Part shown: piece after piece, positions 37,160-44,535 of the stretch
Position numbering within the stretch: position 1 is the stretch's first letter
Layout: each line of letters begins with the position of its first letter
NCBI GenBank assembly: GCA_028692715.1
Contig: JAQUWU010000004.1
Location: 104,938 to 168,937 of the forward strand
DNA length: 64,000 nt
Reading direction: 5' to 3'
From: Paludibacter sp.
Lineage (GTDB): Bacteria; Bacteroidota; Bacteroidia; Bacteroidales; Paludibacteraceae
Program-made: the position numbers and the translations under genes
Notes under the pieces: model-generated
The model's database searches: none
Seen by the model: only the letters and a program-made list of their open reading frames with translations
What the model was told of the DNA's origin: nothing

Positions 37160-37969
37160 ATGAAAAACTTATTCGATGTAAAAGGTAAGGTGATAGTAAT
37201 CACCGGTGGTGCCGGTATCCTAGGTAGAGGTATGGCAGAATATATGGCAGAGCAAGGCTGTAAAGTAGTAGTTTTGGATAGAGCTGATGCTGGAGTTGCA
37301 TTGGTTGAAGATATAAAATCAAAAGGAGGAGAAGGGCTGTATTTAAATACAAATGTTCTTGAAAAAGAAGCATTGGAGCAAAACGCAAAAGATATTGTTG
37401 CGAAATTTGGAAGAATTGATATTTTAGTAAATGCTGCTGGTGGAAATATGGCAGGTGCAACGATTGGACCTGACCAAACTATTTTTGATCTTCAAATTGA
37501 TGCATTTAAGAAAGTGGTTGATTTGAACTTGTTTGGAACCGTATTGCCTTGTATGGTATTTGGAAAAATCATGGTGAATCAAAAAGAAGGAAGTATTATT
37601 AATATATCCTCTGAATCTGCAATTCGTCCATTGACTCGTGTAGTTGGTTATGGTGCTTCAAAAGCTGCAGTAACTAACTTTACTCAATTTTTAGCGACTG
37701 AAATGTCCAGTAAGTTTAGTGAAAAAATTCGTGTAAATGCAATGGCTCCGGGATTTTTCCTCACAGAGCAAAACCGCGCATTAATGACAAATCCTGATGG
37801 TTCTCCAACTGCAAGAGGAAAATCAATTGTAGCGCATACTCCATTCGGTCGTTTAGGAGAACCCGATGAATTATTAGGAACATTACACTGGTTAGCGAGC
37901 GATGCATCTAAATTTGTAACTGGAACATTGACTGTTATTGATGGTGGTTTCGATGTGTTCTGTATTTAA
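37160..37969 (+). CDS. SDR oxidoreductase, fructuronate reductase / D-mannonate oxidoreductase-like
   Basis: A frame starting with TTG at 37091 runs through the palindrome. The ATG at 37160 begins the Rossmann fold and is preferred, giving 269 residues. Cofactor motif ITGGAGILGRGMA, NAAGG, and the catalytic Ser/Tyr/Lys set (INISSESA, VGYGASKAA) are all present. The C-terminal NRALMTNPDGSPTARGK and HTPFGRLGEPDELLG match SDR-type D-mannonate oxidoreductases of the Bacillus YjmF kind. The reaction would be NAD(P)H-dependent reduction of fructuronate to mannonate. It sits between the epimerase-like and kinase genes. Confidence 0.8.
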   Translation: MKNLFDVKGKVIVITGGAGILGRGMAEYMAEQGCKVVVLDRADAGVALVEDIKSKGGEGLYLNTNVLEKEALEQNAKDIVAKFGRIDILVNAAGGNMAGATIGPDQTIFDLQIDAFKKVVDLNLFGTVLPCMVFGKIMVNQKEGSIINISSESAIRPLTRVVGYGASKAAVTNFTQFLATEMSSKFSEKIRVNAMAPGFFLTEQNRALMTNPDGSPTARGKSIVAHTPFGRLGEPDELLGTLHWLASDASKFVTGTLTVIDGGFDVFCI

Positions 37970-37973
37970 AAAC

Positions 37974-38074
37974 AGCCACCTAAATCCCCCAAGTGGGACT
38001 TAAAGACTGGAATAAATTATAAATAACCTTTAAAATTGCTTACAAAAGTCCCCCTGCGGGGGATTTAGGGGGCT
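37974..38074. repeat. long-armed palindrome in the operon, gap 2
   Basis: The left arm (37974-38001, AGCCACCTAAATCCCCC...) and right arm (38046-38074, ...GGGGGATTTAGGGGGCT) pair over about 28 bp with few mismatches, around a 44-nt loop. It fills most of the gap between the SDR and kinase genes. Confidence 0.8.
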
Positions 38075-38084
38075 TTAAATTATT

Positions 38085-39161
38085 ATGATAACACTTAAAA
38101 AAGATACAAAATACGCCCTAATGGTGGCAACCAGTATGGGGGTGAGAATTACTCCGGTGAATGGACAACCAGTTCATAGTAGCAAATTATTTCAAATGGA
38201 AGTTTCAAGTGCTGAAACGAATGTTGCCAGTATTTCTTCTTACCTTGGACTACCCGTTAAAGTGCTGACAACTTTTGTAAAGGACAGCCCAATAGCCCAA
38301 ATGATTAAGAGTGACCTGAAAAGTCGCCATATGGATTACGAAGGTGTTGAAGTAGCACAAGGAAATCCCTGGGGTTACCGTCATCAGTTTAATATTGCCG
38401 ATAGTGGTTTTGGAACACGTGGTCCACGCGTTTTGAACGATCGTGCCGGTGAAGTGGGACGGACCTTGAATGTAAAAGATTTTGATTTGGAACGTATTTT
38501 TGTAAAAGAAGGAGTTCAGATTTTACATTTATCAGGATTAATTGGGGCATTATCAGTTGAAACAAGTGAATTTTGCTTACAATTGGCCCGTTATGCAAAA
38601 AAAACAGGAACCCGTATATCTTTCGATTTAAATTATCGTGCTTCCTTTTGGAAAGGTCGTGATAAAGAATTACGTGAAATATTCACAGAAATAGCATCCG
38701 TTTCCGATATTTTAATTGGAAATGAAGAAGATTTTCAACTTTGTCTGGGTATTGAAGGCCCTGAAGCAGGAGGAAAAGGAATCGATGCACAAATTGACGG
38801 TTTTAAAGGCATGATTGGTCGTGTAAAAGCAGCATTCCCTAATGCTTCGGTTTATGCAACTACATTACGTCAGGTTATCAGCACCAATGAACATCTTTGG
38901 GGTGCGATTATGCTCGATGGTGATACTTGGAATGTAATAGAACCCCGTAAAATCAATGTACTCGACCGTATTGGTGGTGGTGATGGTTTTGTTGGCGGTA
39001 TGTTATACGCCATTCTGAAAGGTTGGGAATCTGAAAAATGGGCTCAGTTTGGATGGGCATCCGGAGCTTTAGCCACAACTTTCTTAACCGATTATGCACA
39101 ACCTGCCGATGAGGAAATGGTTTGGAGCATCTGGGGCGGAAATGCACGCGTTAAGCGATAA
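38085..39161 (+). CDS. PfkB-family sugar(-acid) kinase, KdgK-like
   Basis: The 358-residue protein is a ribokinase-fold kinase. SSAETNVASISSYLGLPV is the substrate-lid region, TRISFDLNYRASFW and DILIGNEEDF are PfkB-type core segments, and NVLDRIGGGDGFVGGMLYAI is the PfkB signature with the catalytic base Asp in GGGDGF. The overall sequence is closest to 2-keto-3-deoxygluconate kinases. No KDG-forming dehydratase or KDPG aldolase is encoded here. The operon instead ends with 6-phosphogluconate dehydrogenase, so gluconate is an alternative substrate. Substrate remains open. Confidence 0.8.
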   Translation: MITLKKDTKYALMVATSMGVRITPVNGQPVHSSKLFQMEVSSAETNVASISSYLGLPVKVLTTFVKDSPIAQMIKSDLKSRHMDYEGVEVAQGNPWGYRHQFNIADSGFGTRGPRVLNDRAGEVGRTLNVKDFDLERIFVKEGVQILHLSGLIGALSVETSEFCLQLARYAKKTGTRISFDLNYRASFWKGRDKELREIFTEIASVSDILIGNEEDFQLCLGIEGPEAGGKGIDAQIDGFKGMIGRVKAAFPNASVYATTLRQVISTNEHLWGAIMLDGDTWNVIEPRKINVLDRIGGGDGFVGGMLYAILKGWESEKWAQFGWASGALATTFLTDYAQPADEEMVWSIWGGNARVKR

Positions 39162-39170
39162 TTTGAACAA

Positions 39171-39235
39171 CTATGTTTACTATGTACCTATGTGGTTCAA
39201 AATATTAAACCACATAGGCACATAGCTCACAATAG
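39171..39235. repeat. CTATGTG-type palindrome in the operon, gap 3
   Basis: The arms CTATGTACCTATGTGGTT and AACCACATAGGCACATAG face each other across a short AT-rich loop. This is the first of a group of related ACCACATAG palindromes reaching to 42.5 kb. Confidence 0.8.
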
Positions 39236-39249
39236 ATAAAAATAGCATT

Positions 39250-40539
39250 ATGTTATACTACGAAATTGGTTCAACAGAACTGGAATTGACTGCTGATGAT
39301 CTGAAAAAAGGTCTTTTTGAAGCATTGGAAAAGATGGGAAAGAAGCACAAAGTGCTGGCTATTCCTCCTGATTATACCCGGCTACCAAGTCGTGCCGGAG
39401 AGCTTACCGAGTTTACATGGCAGTATTACGGTGACGCATTGACTGATGTTTTACCCGCTTTGGGAACTCATACAGCTATGACTGACCATCAGATTGCTCA
39501 CATGTTCGGATCTTTGCCGGCCTCTCTTATACGTGAACACGATTGGCGGAATGATGTGGTAACAGTTGGAACCGTTCCTGCTGAATTTGTGAAAGAGGTT
39601 TCTGAAGGTGCTGTCGAATTTTCCTGGCCTGCACAGGTGAATAAACTGCTTATTGAAGGAAATTTTGACCTGATACTTTCTATTGGTCAGGTTGTTCCTC
39701 ACGAAGTAGTTGGAATGGCGAATTACAACAAAAACATTTTCGTCGGAACGGGTGGGGTTGAAGGCATCAACAAAAGCCATTTCGTAGGTGCTGCCTATGG
39801 TATGGAACGCATGATGGGTCATGCCGATACACCGGTTCGTCGTATTTTTAATTATGCTTCGGATAATTTTACGAATCACATGCCCATAGTTTATGTGCAA
39901 ACAGTGGTTGGGTTGGATAAAACTGATGGTAAGATTAAAACACGTGGATTGTTTATTGGCGATGATTTTGAAGTCTTTGACAAAGCAGCCAAACTAGCTT
40001 TGCTCGTAAACTTTGAAATGCTTGATAAACCCTTGAAGAAAGTAGTGGTCTATCTTGATCCTACAGAATTCAAGAGTACCTGGCTTGGAAATAAATCGGT
40101 TTACCGTACCCGTATGGCCATTGATGATGGTGGAGAACTAATTGTTTTAGCACCAGCATTAAAAGAATTTGGAGAAGACAAAGAAATCGACCGTCTCATT
40201 CGGAAGTATGGATATTTTGGAACGCCAACAACTTTGAAAAATTGTGATGAAAATGAAGACCTGCGAAATAATCTGAGTGCAGCAGCCCATCTGATTCATG
40301 GTTCTTCCGAAGGACGTTTCAGTATAACCTATTGTCCGGGAAAAGGAGCAGAGAACTTATCGAAGGCTGAGATTGAAAGTGTTGGATTCAAGTATGCTGA
40401 TATTGATGAAATAACAGCCAAATACGATCCGAAAAAACTGCGTGACGGTTACAACACGATGGCCGATGGTGAAGAAATTTTCTATATTTCTAATCCTGCA
40501 TTGGGTTTATGGGCATTTAAGGATAGGTTTAAATACTGA
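39250..40539 (+). CDS. LarA-family nickel-dependent hydroxyacid racemase/epimerase homologue
   Basis: The 429-residue protein follows the LarA (DUF2088) plan. PPDYTRLPSRAGEL corresponds to the substrate-binding DxTR region. LGTHTAMTD holds the catalytic-type His. VVPHEVVGMANYNKNIFVGTGG corresponds to the segment with the His and Lys that anchor the nickel-pincer cofactor. Several LarA homologues epimerise C2 of hydroxy acids, including sugar acids (a D-gluconate 2-epimerase activity has been described). Between a mannonate-forming reductase and gluconate-type enzymes, a mannonate/gluconate 2-epimerase role is the most economical inference. The larB/C/E genes needed to make the cofactor are not in the window. 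Confidence 0.78.
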   Translation: MLYYEIGSTELELTADDLKKGLFEALEKMGKKHKVLAIPPDYTRLPSRAGELTEFTWQYYGDALTDVLPALGTHTAMTDHQIAHMFGSLPASLIREHDWRNDVVTVGTVPAEFVKEVSEGAVEFSWPAQVNKLLIEGNFDLILSIGQVVPHEVVGMANYNKNIFVGTGGVEGINKSHFVGAAYGMERMMGHADTPVRRIFNYASDNFTNHMPIVYVQTVVGLDKTDGKIKTRGLFIGDDFEVFDKAAKLALLVNFEMLDKPLKKVVVYLDPTEFKSTWLGNKSVYRTRMAIDDGGELIVLAPALKEFGEDKEIDRLIRKYGYFGTPTTLKNCDENEDLRNNLSAAAHLIHGSSEGRFSITYCPGKGAENLSKAEIESVGFKYADIDEITAKYDPKKLRDGYNTMADGEEIFYISNPALGLWAFKDRFKY

Positions 40540-40545
40540 TTTTTT

Positions 40546-40645
40546 AACCACATAGGCACATAGGTCACATAGAAATTTTCTTTAATAAATAAGTTAAACA
40601 AACATATAAATAATAGGATATGTGTCCTATGTGTCTATGTGGTTC
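40546..40645. repeat. ACCACATAGG palindrome in the operon, gap 4
   Basis: The arms at about 40546-40572 (AACCACATAGGCACATAGG...) and 40619-40645 (...CCTATGTGTCTATGTGGTT) lie between larA-like and GxxExxY genes. Confidence 0.8.
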
Positions 40646-40660
40646 AAATCATTGAATAGA

Positions 40661-41071
40661 ATGACTCAAAAGGAAATAAATAAACTAAGTTATGATATAA
40701 TTGGTTTTGCAATTGAAGTTCATAAAGAACTTGGACCGGGTTTGTTGGAAAGTGTCTATGAAAAATGTCTTGCACATCTTCTTTTGCAAAATGGTTATAC
40801 AGTAAGTAGGCAACAATCGGTACCTCTGAACTTTCGTGGACTAGATTTAGATTGTGAACTTCGGTTCGACCTAATGGTGAATAATTTAATAATTGTTGAG
40901 TTGAAAACCGTTGAGGAGCTTATTCCAATACACGAAGCCCAATTACTTACTTATTTGAAACTTTTAAAGAAGCCTAAAGGAATATTGATTAATTTTAATT
41001 GCACGAATATATTTAAAGAAGGTCAACGTACTTTTGTAACGGAATATTTCCGTGCTTTAGCAATTGAATGA
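40661..41071 (+). CDS. GxxExxY protein
   Basis: The frame is open from 40622, but those first codons are part of the palindrome. Met at 40661 begins the conserved MTQKEINKLSYDIIGFAIEV, so 136 residues are called. The family signature is in GPGLLESVYEKCL (GLLESVY). The acidic/lysine pattern DLMVNNLIIVELKTVEEL resembles a PD-(D/E)xK nuclease core. The function of the family is not established. It is unlike its metabolic neighbours and is bracketed by related palindromes, which hints at an independently acquired cassette. Confidence 0.85.
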   Translation: MTQKEINKLSYDIIGFAIEVHKELGPGLLESVYEKCLAHLLLQNGYTVSRQQSVPLNFRGLDLDCELRFDLMVNNLIIVELKTVEELIPIHEAQLLTYLKLLKKPKGILINFNCTNIFKEGQRTFVTEYFRALAIE

Positions 41072-41074
41072 ATT

Positions 41075-41173
41075 AACCACATAGATACATAAAAATTTTC
41101 TGTGATTTATATGTGCCTATGTGGGATTCAAAATAAAACAAAATTATATGTGGTCTATGTGGCTATGTGGTTC
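41075..41173. repeat. ACCACATAG palindrome cluster in the operon, gap 5
   Basis: The left arm AACCACATAGATACAT (41075-41090) faces two right arms: TATGTGCCTATGTGGG (41110-41125) and ATGTGGTCTATGTGGCTATG (from 41148). This three-part arrangement fills the whole gap before pdxB. Confidence 0.75.
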
Positions 41174-41179
41174 AAAAAA

Positions 41180-42304
41180 ATGAATAAGATAATTATAGAC
41201 GATAAAATTCCATATATTCGTGGAGCATTTGAGAGTGTAGCCGAAGTAGTTTACCTGCCCGGCTCCAAAACGACACCGGAAATAGTAAAAGATGCCAGTG
41301 CAATTGTAACGCGCACGCGGACTACTTGCAATGAAAGCTTGCTGAAAGATTCTTCGGTGAAATTTATTGCAACGGCAACCATTGGGTTCGATCATATTGA
41401 TACGGATTATTGCGATGCAGCCGGTATCAAATGGACAAATGCACCGGGTTGTAATTCGAAATCGGTAGAACAATATATTGCATCGACATTAATGGTTTTG
41501 GCTGAACGAAAAGGCTGGAACCTGAATGAAAAGACGATAGCTGTAGTAGGAGTGGGGAATGTAGGAACTAAAGTGGCCAATATTTGTGAAATCTTTGGTA
41601 TGAAAGTCCTTTTGAATGATCCACCACGCGAACGTGCGGAAGGTTCAGCAGCTTTTGTAAGTCTAAAGGAAATTATGGAGCAGGCTGATATTATTACGTT
41701 GCATGTTCCATTAAATATGAAGGGAGAAGATGCCACTTTTCATATGGCAGACACTGCTTTTTTAAATACTTTAAAGAAAAAACCGGTACTGATTAATTCC
41801 TGCCGTGGTGAGGTTGTAGAAACCGTAGCGGTGAAGACTGCACTTAAAAGTGGACAACTATCGGAATTTGTTTGCGATTGTTGGGAAAATGAGCCGGACA
41901 TAGATTTGGAATTGCTATCTTTGACTGCTATTGCAACTCCGCATATTGCAGGCTATTCTAAAGATGGAAAAGCAATAGGAACAAGGATGAGTGTACAAGC
42001 AATTAGTAATTTTTTTGGACTTGGACTAAACAATTGGGAGCCTTTAGGGGTTGAATTACCAGCACATCCGATTATTGAACTGGATGGATTTGGTTTAAGT
42101 GAACAGGAAATTATTTCCAAAGCTATCTTGGCTAGCTATGACATACGGAGTGATGACAAAGCTTTCAGAGATAACACTTCTCACTTTGAACAATTAAGGG
42201 GTGATTATCCTGTTCGGCGTGAGTTTCCGGCTTACACGATACAAGCAAAAAATGTTGAACCGGAAACATTGAATAAATTAAAACAATTGGGATTTAAAAT
42301 TTAA
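41180..42304 (+). CDS. pdxB: 4-phosphoerythronate dehydrogenase
   Basis: The frame opens at 41102 inside repeat sequence. Met at 41180 starts the real protein (MNKIIIDDKIPYIRGAFE), giving 374 residues, the length of PdxB. It has the D-isomer hydroxyacid dehydrogenase fold: VGVGNVGTKVANI for NAD, INSCRGEVV, and a C-terminal PdxB dimerisation region (IRSDDKAFRDNTSHFEQL and RREFP). PdxB oxidises 4-phosphoerythronate in pyridoxal phosphate synthesis. Its presence among sugar-acid genes is unexpected. It may simply ride in this operon, or act on a related phosphorylated acid. The stop codon overlaps the next palindrome. Confidence 0.85.
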   Translation: MNKIIIDDKIPYIRGAFESVAEVVYLPGSKTTPEIVKDASAIVTRTRTTCNESLLKDSSVKFIATATIGFDHIDTDYCDAAGIKWTNAPGCNSKSVEQYIASTLMVLAERKGWNLNEKTIAVVGVGNVGTKVANICEIFGMKVLLNDPPRERAEGSAAFVSLKEIMEQADIITLHVPLNMKGEDATFHMADTAFLNTLKKKPVLINSCRGEVVETVAVKTALKSGQLSEFVCDCWENEPDIDLELLSLTAIATPHIAGYSKDGKAIGTRMSVQAISNFFGLGLNNWEPLGVELPAHPIIELDGFGLSEQEIISKAILASYDIRSDDKAFRDNTSHFEQLRGDYPVRREFPAYTIQAKNVEPETLNKLKQLGFKI

Positions 42305-42511
42305 CCACATAGACACATAGAAATCATAGAAAAATGTGTCCTTATGGTTCAAAAAATATAACAAATAGTATTAATTAACTTAAGCATATTCATGTTAGAA
42401 TTTTATGTGTTCTATGTGCCTATGTGGTTCAAAAAATATAACAAAAATTATTACTAACCTTAAGCATATTCATATCAGAATATTATGTGTTCTATGTGCC
42501 TATGTGGTTAA
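42303..42511. repeat. palindromes plus 80-bp tandem duplication in the operon, gap 6
   Basis: The left arm AACCACATAGACACATAG starts at 42303. An 80-bp unit is then repeated in tandem (42346-42425 and 42426-42505). Each copy holds GGTTCAAAAAATATAACAAA, TTAAGCATATTCAT and a TCTATGTGCCTATG right arm. The second copy ends 18 bp before the gnd start codon. Confidence 0.85.
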
Positions 42512-42522
42512 AATTTTTTATA

Positions 42523-43977
42523 ATGAAACAAAAAGCAGATATCGGATTGATCGGGTTGGCCGTAATGGGCGAGAACCTGGTATTAAACATGGAAAGTAAA
42601 GGTTTTACAGTAGGAGTTTTTAACCGTACTGTAGCACGTGTTGACGAGTTTATCGCAGGTCGTGGTGCCGGGAAGAACTTTGTCGGAGCGCATTCTGTCG
42701 AAGAATTGTGTGCTTCACTGGCAAAACCGCGTAAAGTAATGATGCTTGTAAAAGCAGGAAAACCGGTTGACGATTTTATTGACCTGATTATTCCTCATTT
42801 GGAAGCGGGCGATATTATTATCGATGGTGGTAATTCACATTATCCTGATACCATTCGTCGTACTAAATACGTCGAAAGTAAAGGGTTGTTGTATATCGGA
42901 ACCGGAGTTTCGGGTGGCGAAGAAGGTGCCTTGTTAGGCCCATCAATGATGCCCGGAGGTTCACCTGCAGCCTGGCCGGCAGTAAAAGAAATCTTTCAGG
43001 CTGTTGCCGCGAAAGTTGAAGATGGAACACCTTGTTGCGACTGGGTGGGTGAAGGCGGTGCCGGTCATTTTGTGAAAATGGTTCACAACGGTATTGAATA
43101 CGGTGATATGCAAATTATCAACGAAGCTTATCAGGTGATGAAAGATTTACTGGGATTAAGCGCTGACGAAATGCACGAAGTTTTCAAAGAATGGAACAAA
43201 GGTGATCTGGATTCCTACCTGATTGAAATTACCCGTGACATTTTAGCCGTAAAAGATGAAGATGGTTCACCACTGGTTGAAAAAATTCTGGATACAGCCG
43301 GACAAAAAGGAACCGGTAAATGGACGGCTGTTACGGCGCTCGATATGGGTATTCCATTGACATTAATCGGAGAATCTGTTTTTGCTCGTTGTTTATCGGC
43401 ACAAAAAGATATGCGCGTGTTAGCTTCTAAAGCTATTCATGGACCTGAAAAGAAATTTATCGGGGATAAAAAACAAATGATTGATGACCTGAAAGATGCC
43501 TTGTTTGGAGCTAAAATTATATCTTATGCACAAGGTTATAACTTGATGATGGAAGCAGCTAAAGAATATGGCTGGAAACTGAATTTAGGTGGTATTGCCT
43601 TGATGTGGCGTGGTGGATGTATTATCCGTTCCGTATTTTTGGGTGATATCAAAAAAGCATTTGATAAAAATCCAACCCTGGAGAACTTGTTACTCGATCC
43701 TCATTTCAAAGAAATCGTTGAAAAAGCACAAGCCGGATGGCGTCGTGTATGTGCAACTGCTTTGACGAACGGTATCCCTGTTCCTGCCTTGACTTCAGCA
43801 CTTTGCTATTTCGACGGATTACGAACAGAGCGTTTACCTGCCAATTTGTTGCAAGCACAACGTGACTACTTTGGAGCACATACTTACGAACGTATCGACA
43901 AACCACGCGGTGAGTTTTTCCATACCAATTGGACGGGTCGTGGTGGTGACACAGCTTCTACAACTTATGTAGTATAA
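42523..43977 (+). CDS. gndA: 6-phosphogluconate dehydrogenase (decarboxylating)
   Basis: An upstream Met at 42487 is within repeat sequence. Met at 42523 starts MKQKADIGLIGLAVMGENLV, so 484 residues are called, the standard long form. Motifs are the dinucleotide fold GLAVMGENLVLN, GGNSHYPDTIRR, the substrate motif GVSGGEEGALLGPSMMPGG, and the catalytic Lys/Asn region GHFVKMVHNGIEYGDMQ. The C-terminus has the RGGDTASTTYV tail. It converts 6-phosphogluconate to ribulose 5-phosphate and CO2. As last gene of the LacI-led operon, it suggests the operon delivers gluconate-derived carbon into the pentose phosphate pathway. Confidence 0.96.
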   Translation: MKQKADIGLIGLAVMGENLVLNMESKGFTVGVFNRTVARVDEFIAGRGAGKNFVGAHSVEELCASLAKPRKVMMLVKAGKPVDDFIDLIIPHLEAGDIIIDGGNSHYPDTIRRTKYVESKGLLYIGTGVSGGEEGALLGPSMMPGGSPAAWPAVKEIFQAVAAKVEDGTPCCDWVGEGGAGHFVKMVHNGIEYGDMQIINEAYQVMKDLLGLSADEMHEVFKEWNKGDLDSYLIEITRDILAVKDEDGSPLVEKILDTAGQKGTGKWTAVTALDMGIPLTLIGESVFARCLSAQKDMRVLASKAIHGPEKKFIGDKKQMIDDLKDALFGAKIISYAQGYNLMMEAAKEYGWKLNLGGIALMWRGGCIIRSVFLGDIKKAFDKNPTLENLLLDPHFKEIVEKAQAGWRRVCATALTNGIPVPALTSALCYFDGLRTERLPANLLQAQRDYFGAHTYERIDKPRGEFFHTNWTGRGGDTASTTYVV

Positions 43978-44013
43978 ACTGTCTTATTGATTAGTTTTAT
44001 TTAAATAATAGAG

Positions 44014-44046
44014 AATGCTTAGGTGATAAATTCATCTGAGCATTTT
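44014..44046 (+). terminator. terminator of the sugar-acid operon
   Basis: AATGCTTAGGTGA pairs with TCATCTGAGCATT (one mismatch) and is followed by TTTTT. It lies 37 bp after the gnd stop. Confidence 0.75.
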
Positions 44047-44139
44047 TTGTATGTTGGGCATGATATTAAGTAAGCATCCCAAATCAGCCGTATTTTCCAA
44101 ATTTACAAAAAACCTGAACTTTGCCAAAAAATAAAAGCA

Positions 44140-44484
44140 ATGTTTAGTTTAAATGAAAACAATCGTTTTGTAGTGTGTTTACAAGGAGTAGATTTACGCA
44201 AAGGGTTGGATGGTTTATGTGGGATGATTCGTTATTTGTCATTAAGCCCGACAAATGGCGATGTATATGTGTTTTTGAATAAAAGTCGCACGACCATGAA
44301 ATTACTTCATTGGGAACGTGGAGGCCATGTAATTTATTACAAACGCATGGAAAGTGGACGCGTTAGCCACAAGATATTTCTTAAAGAAGGTATTGGATTT
44401 CGTACAATTCGCTGGGATGAATTGGTGCTTTTTATGGAAGGAATTAGCGTAAAAATTAAGCGAAGAAAACGCTATAATTTATAG
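44140..44484 (+). CDS. tnpB: IS66 accessory protein TnpB
   Basis: The 114 residues match IS66 Orf2/TnpB: GVDLRKGLDGLCGMI, GDVYVFLNKSRTTMKLLHWE and the C-terminal RRKRYNL. TnpB is needed for IS66 transposition, but its biochemical role is not well understood. It is 51 bp upstream of tnpC and 70 bp inside the left end of the element. Confidence 0.93.
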   Translation: MFSLNENNRFVVCLQGVDLRKGLDGLCGMIRYLSLSPTNGDVYVFLNKSRTTMKLLHWERGGHVIYYKRMESGRVSHKIFLKEGIGFRTIRWDELVLFMEGISVKIKRRKRYNL

Positions 44485-44535
44485 CAAATTATTTGCGTAT
44501 ATCACTGTTTTATAGTATCTTTATACTGTAAAACA

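Noticed and set aside
37072-42511. CRISPR array as explanation for the repeated ACCACATAG units
   Set aside because: The units face each other as palindromes, vary in length, have no regular spacers and are split by genes; no cas gene is present.
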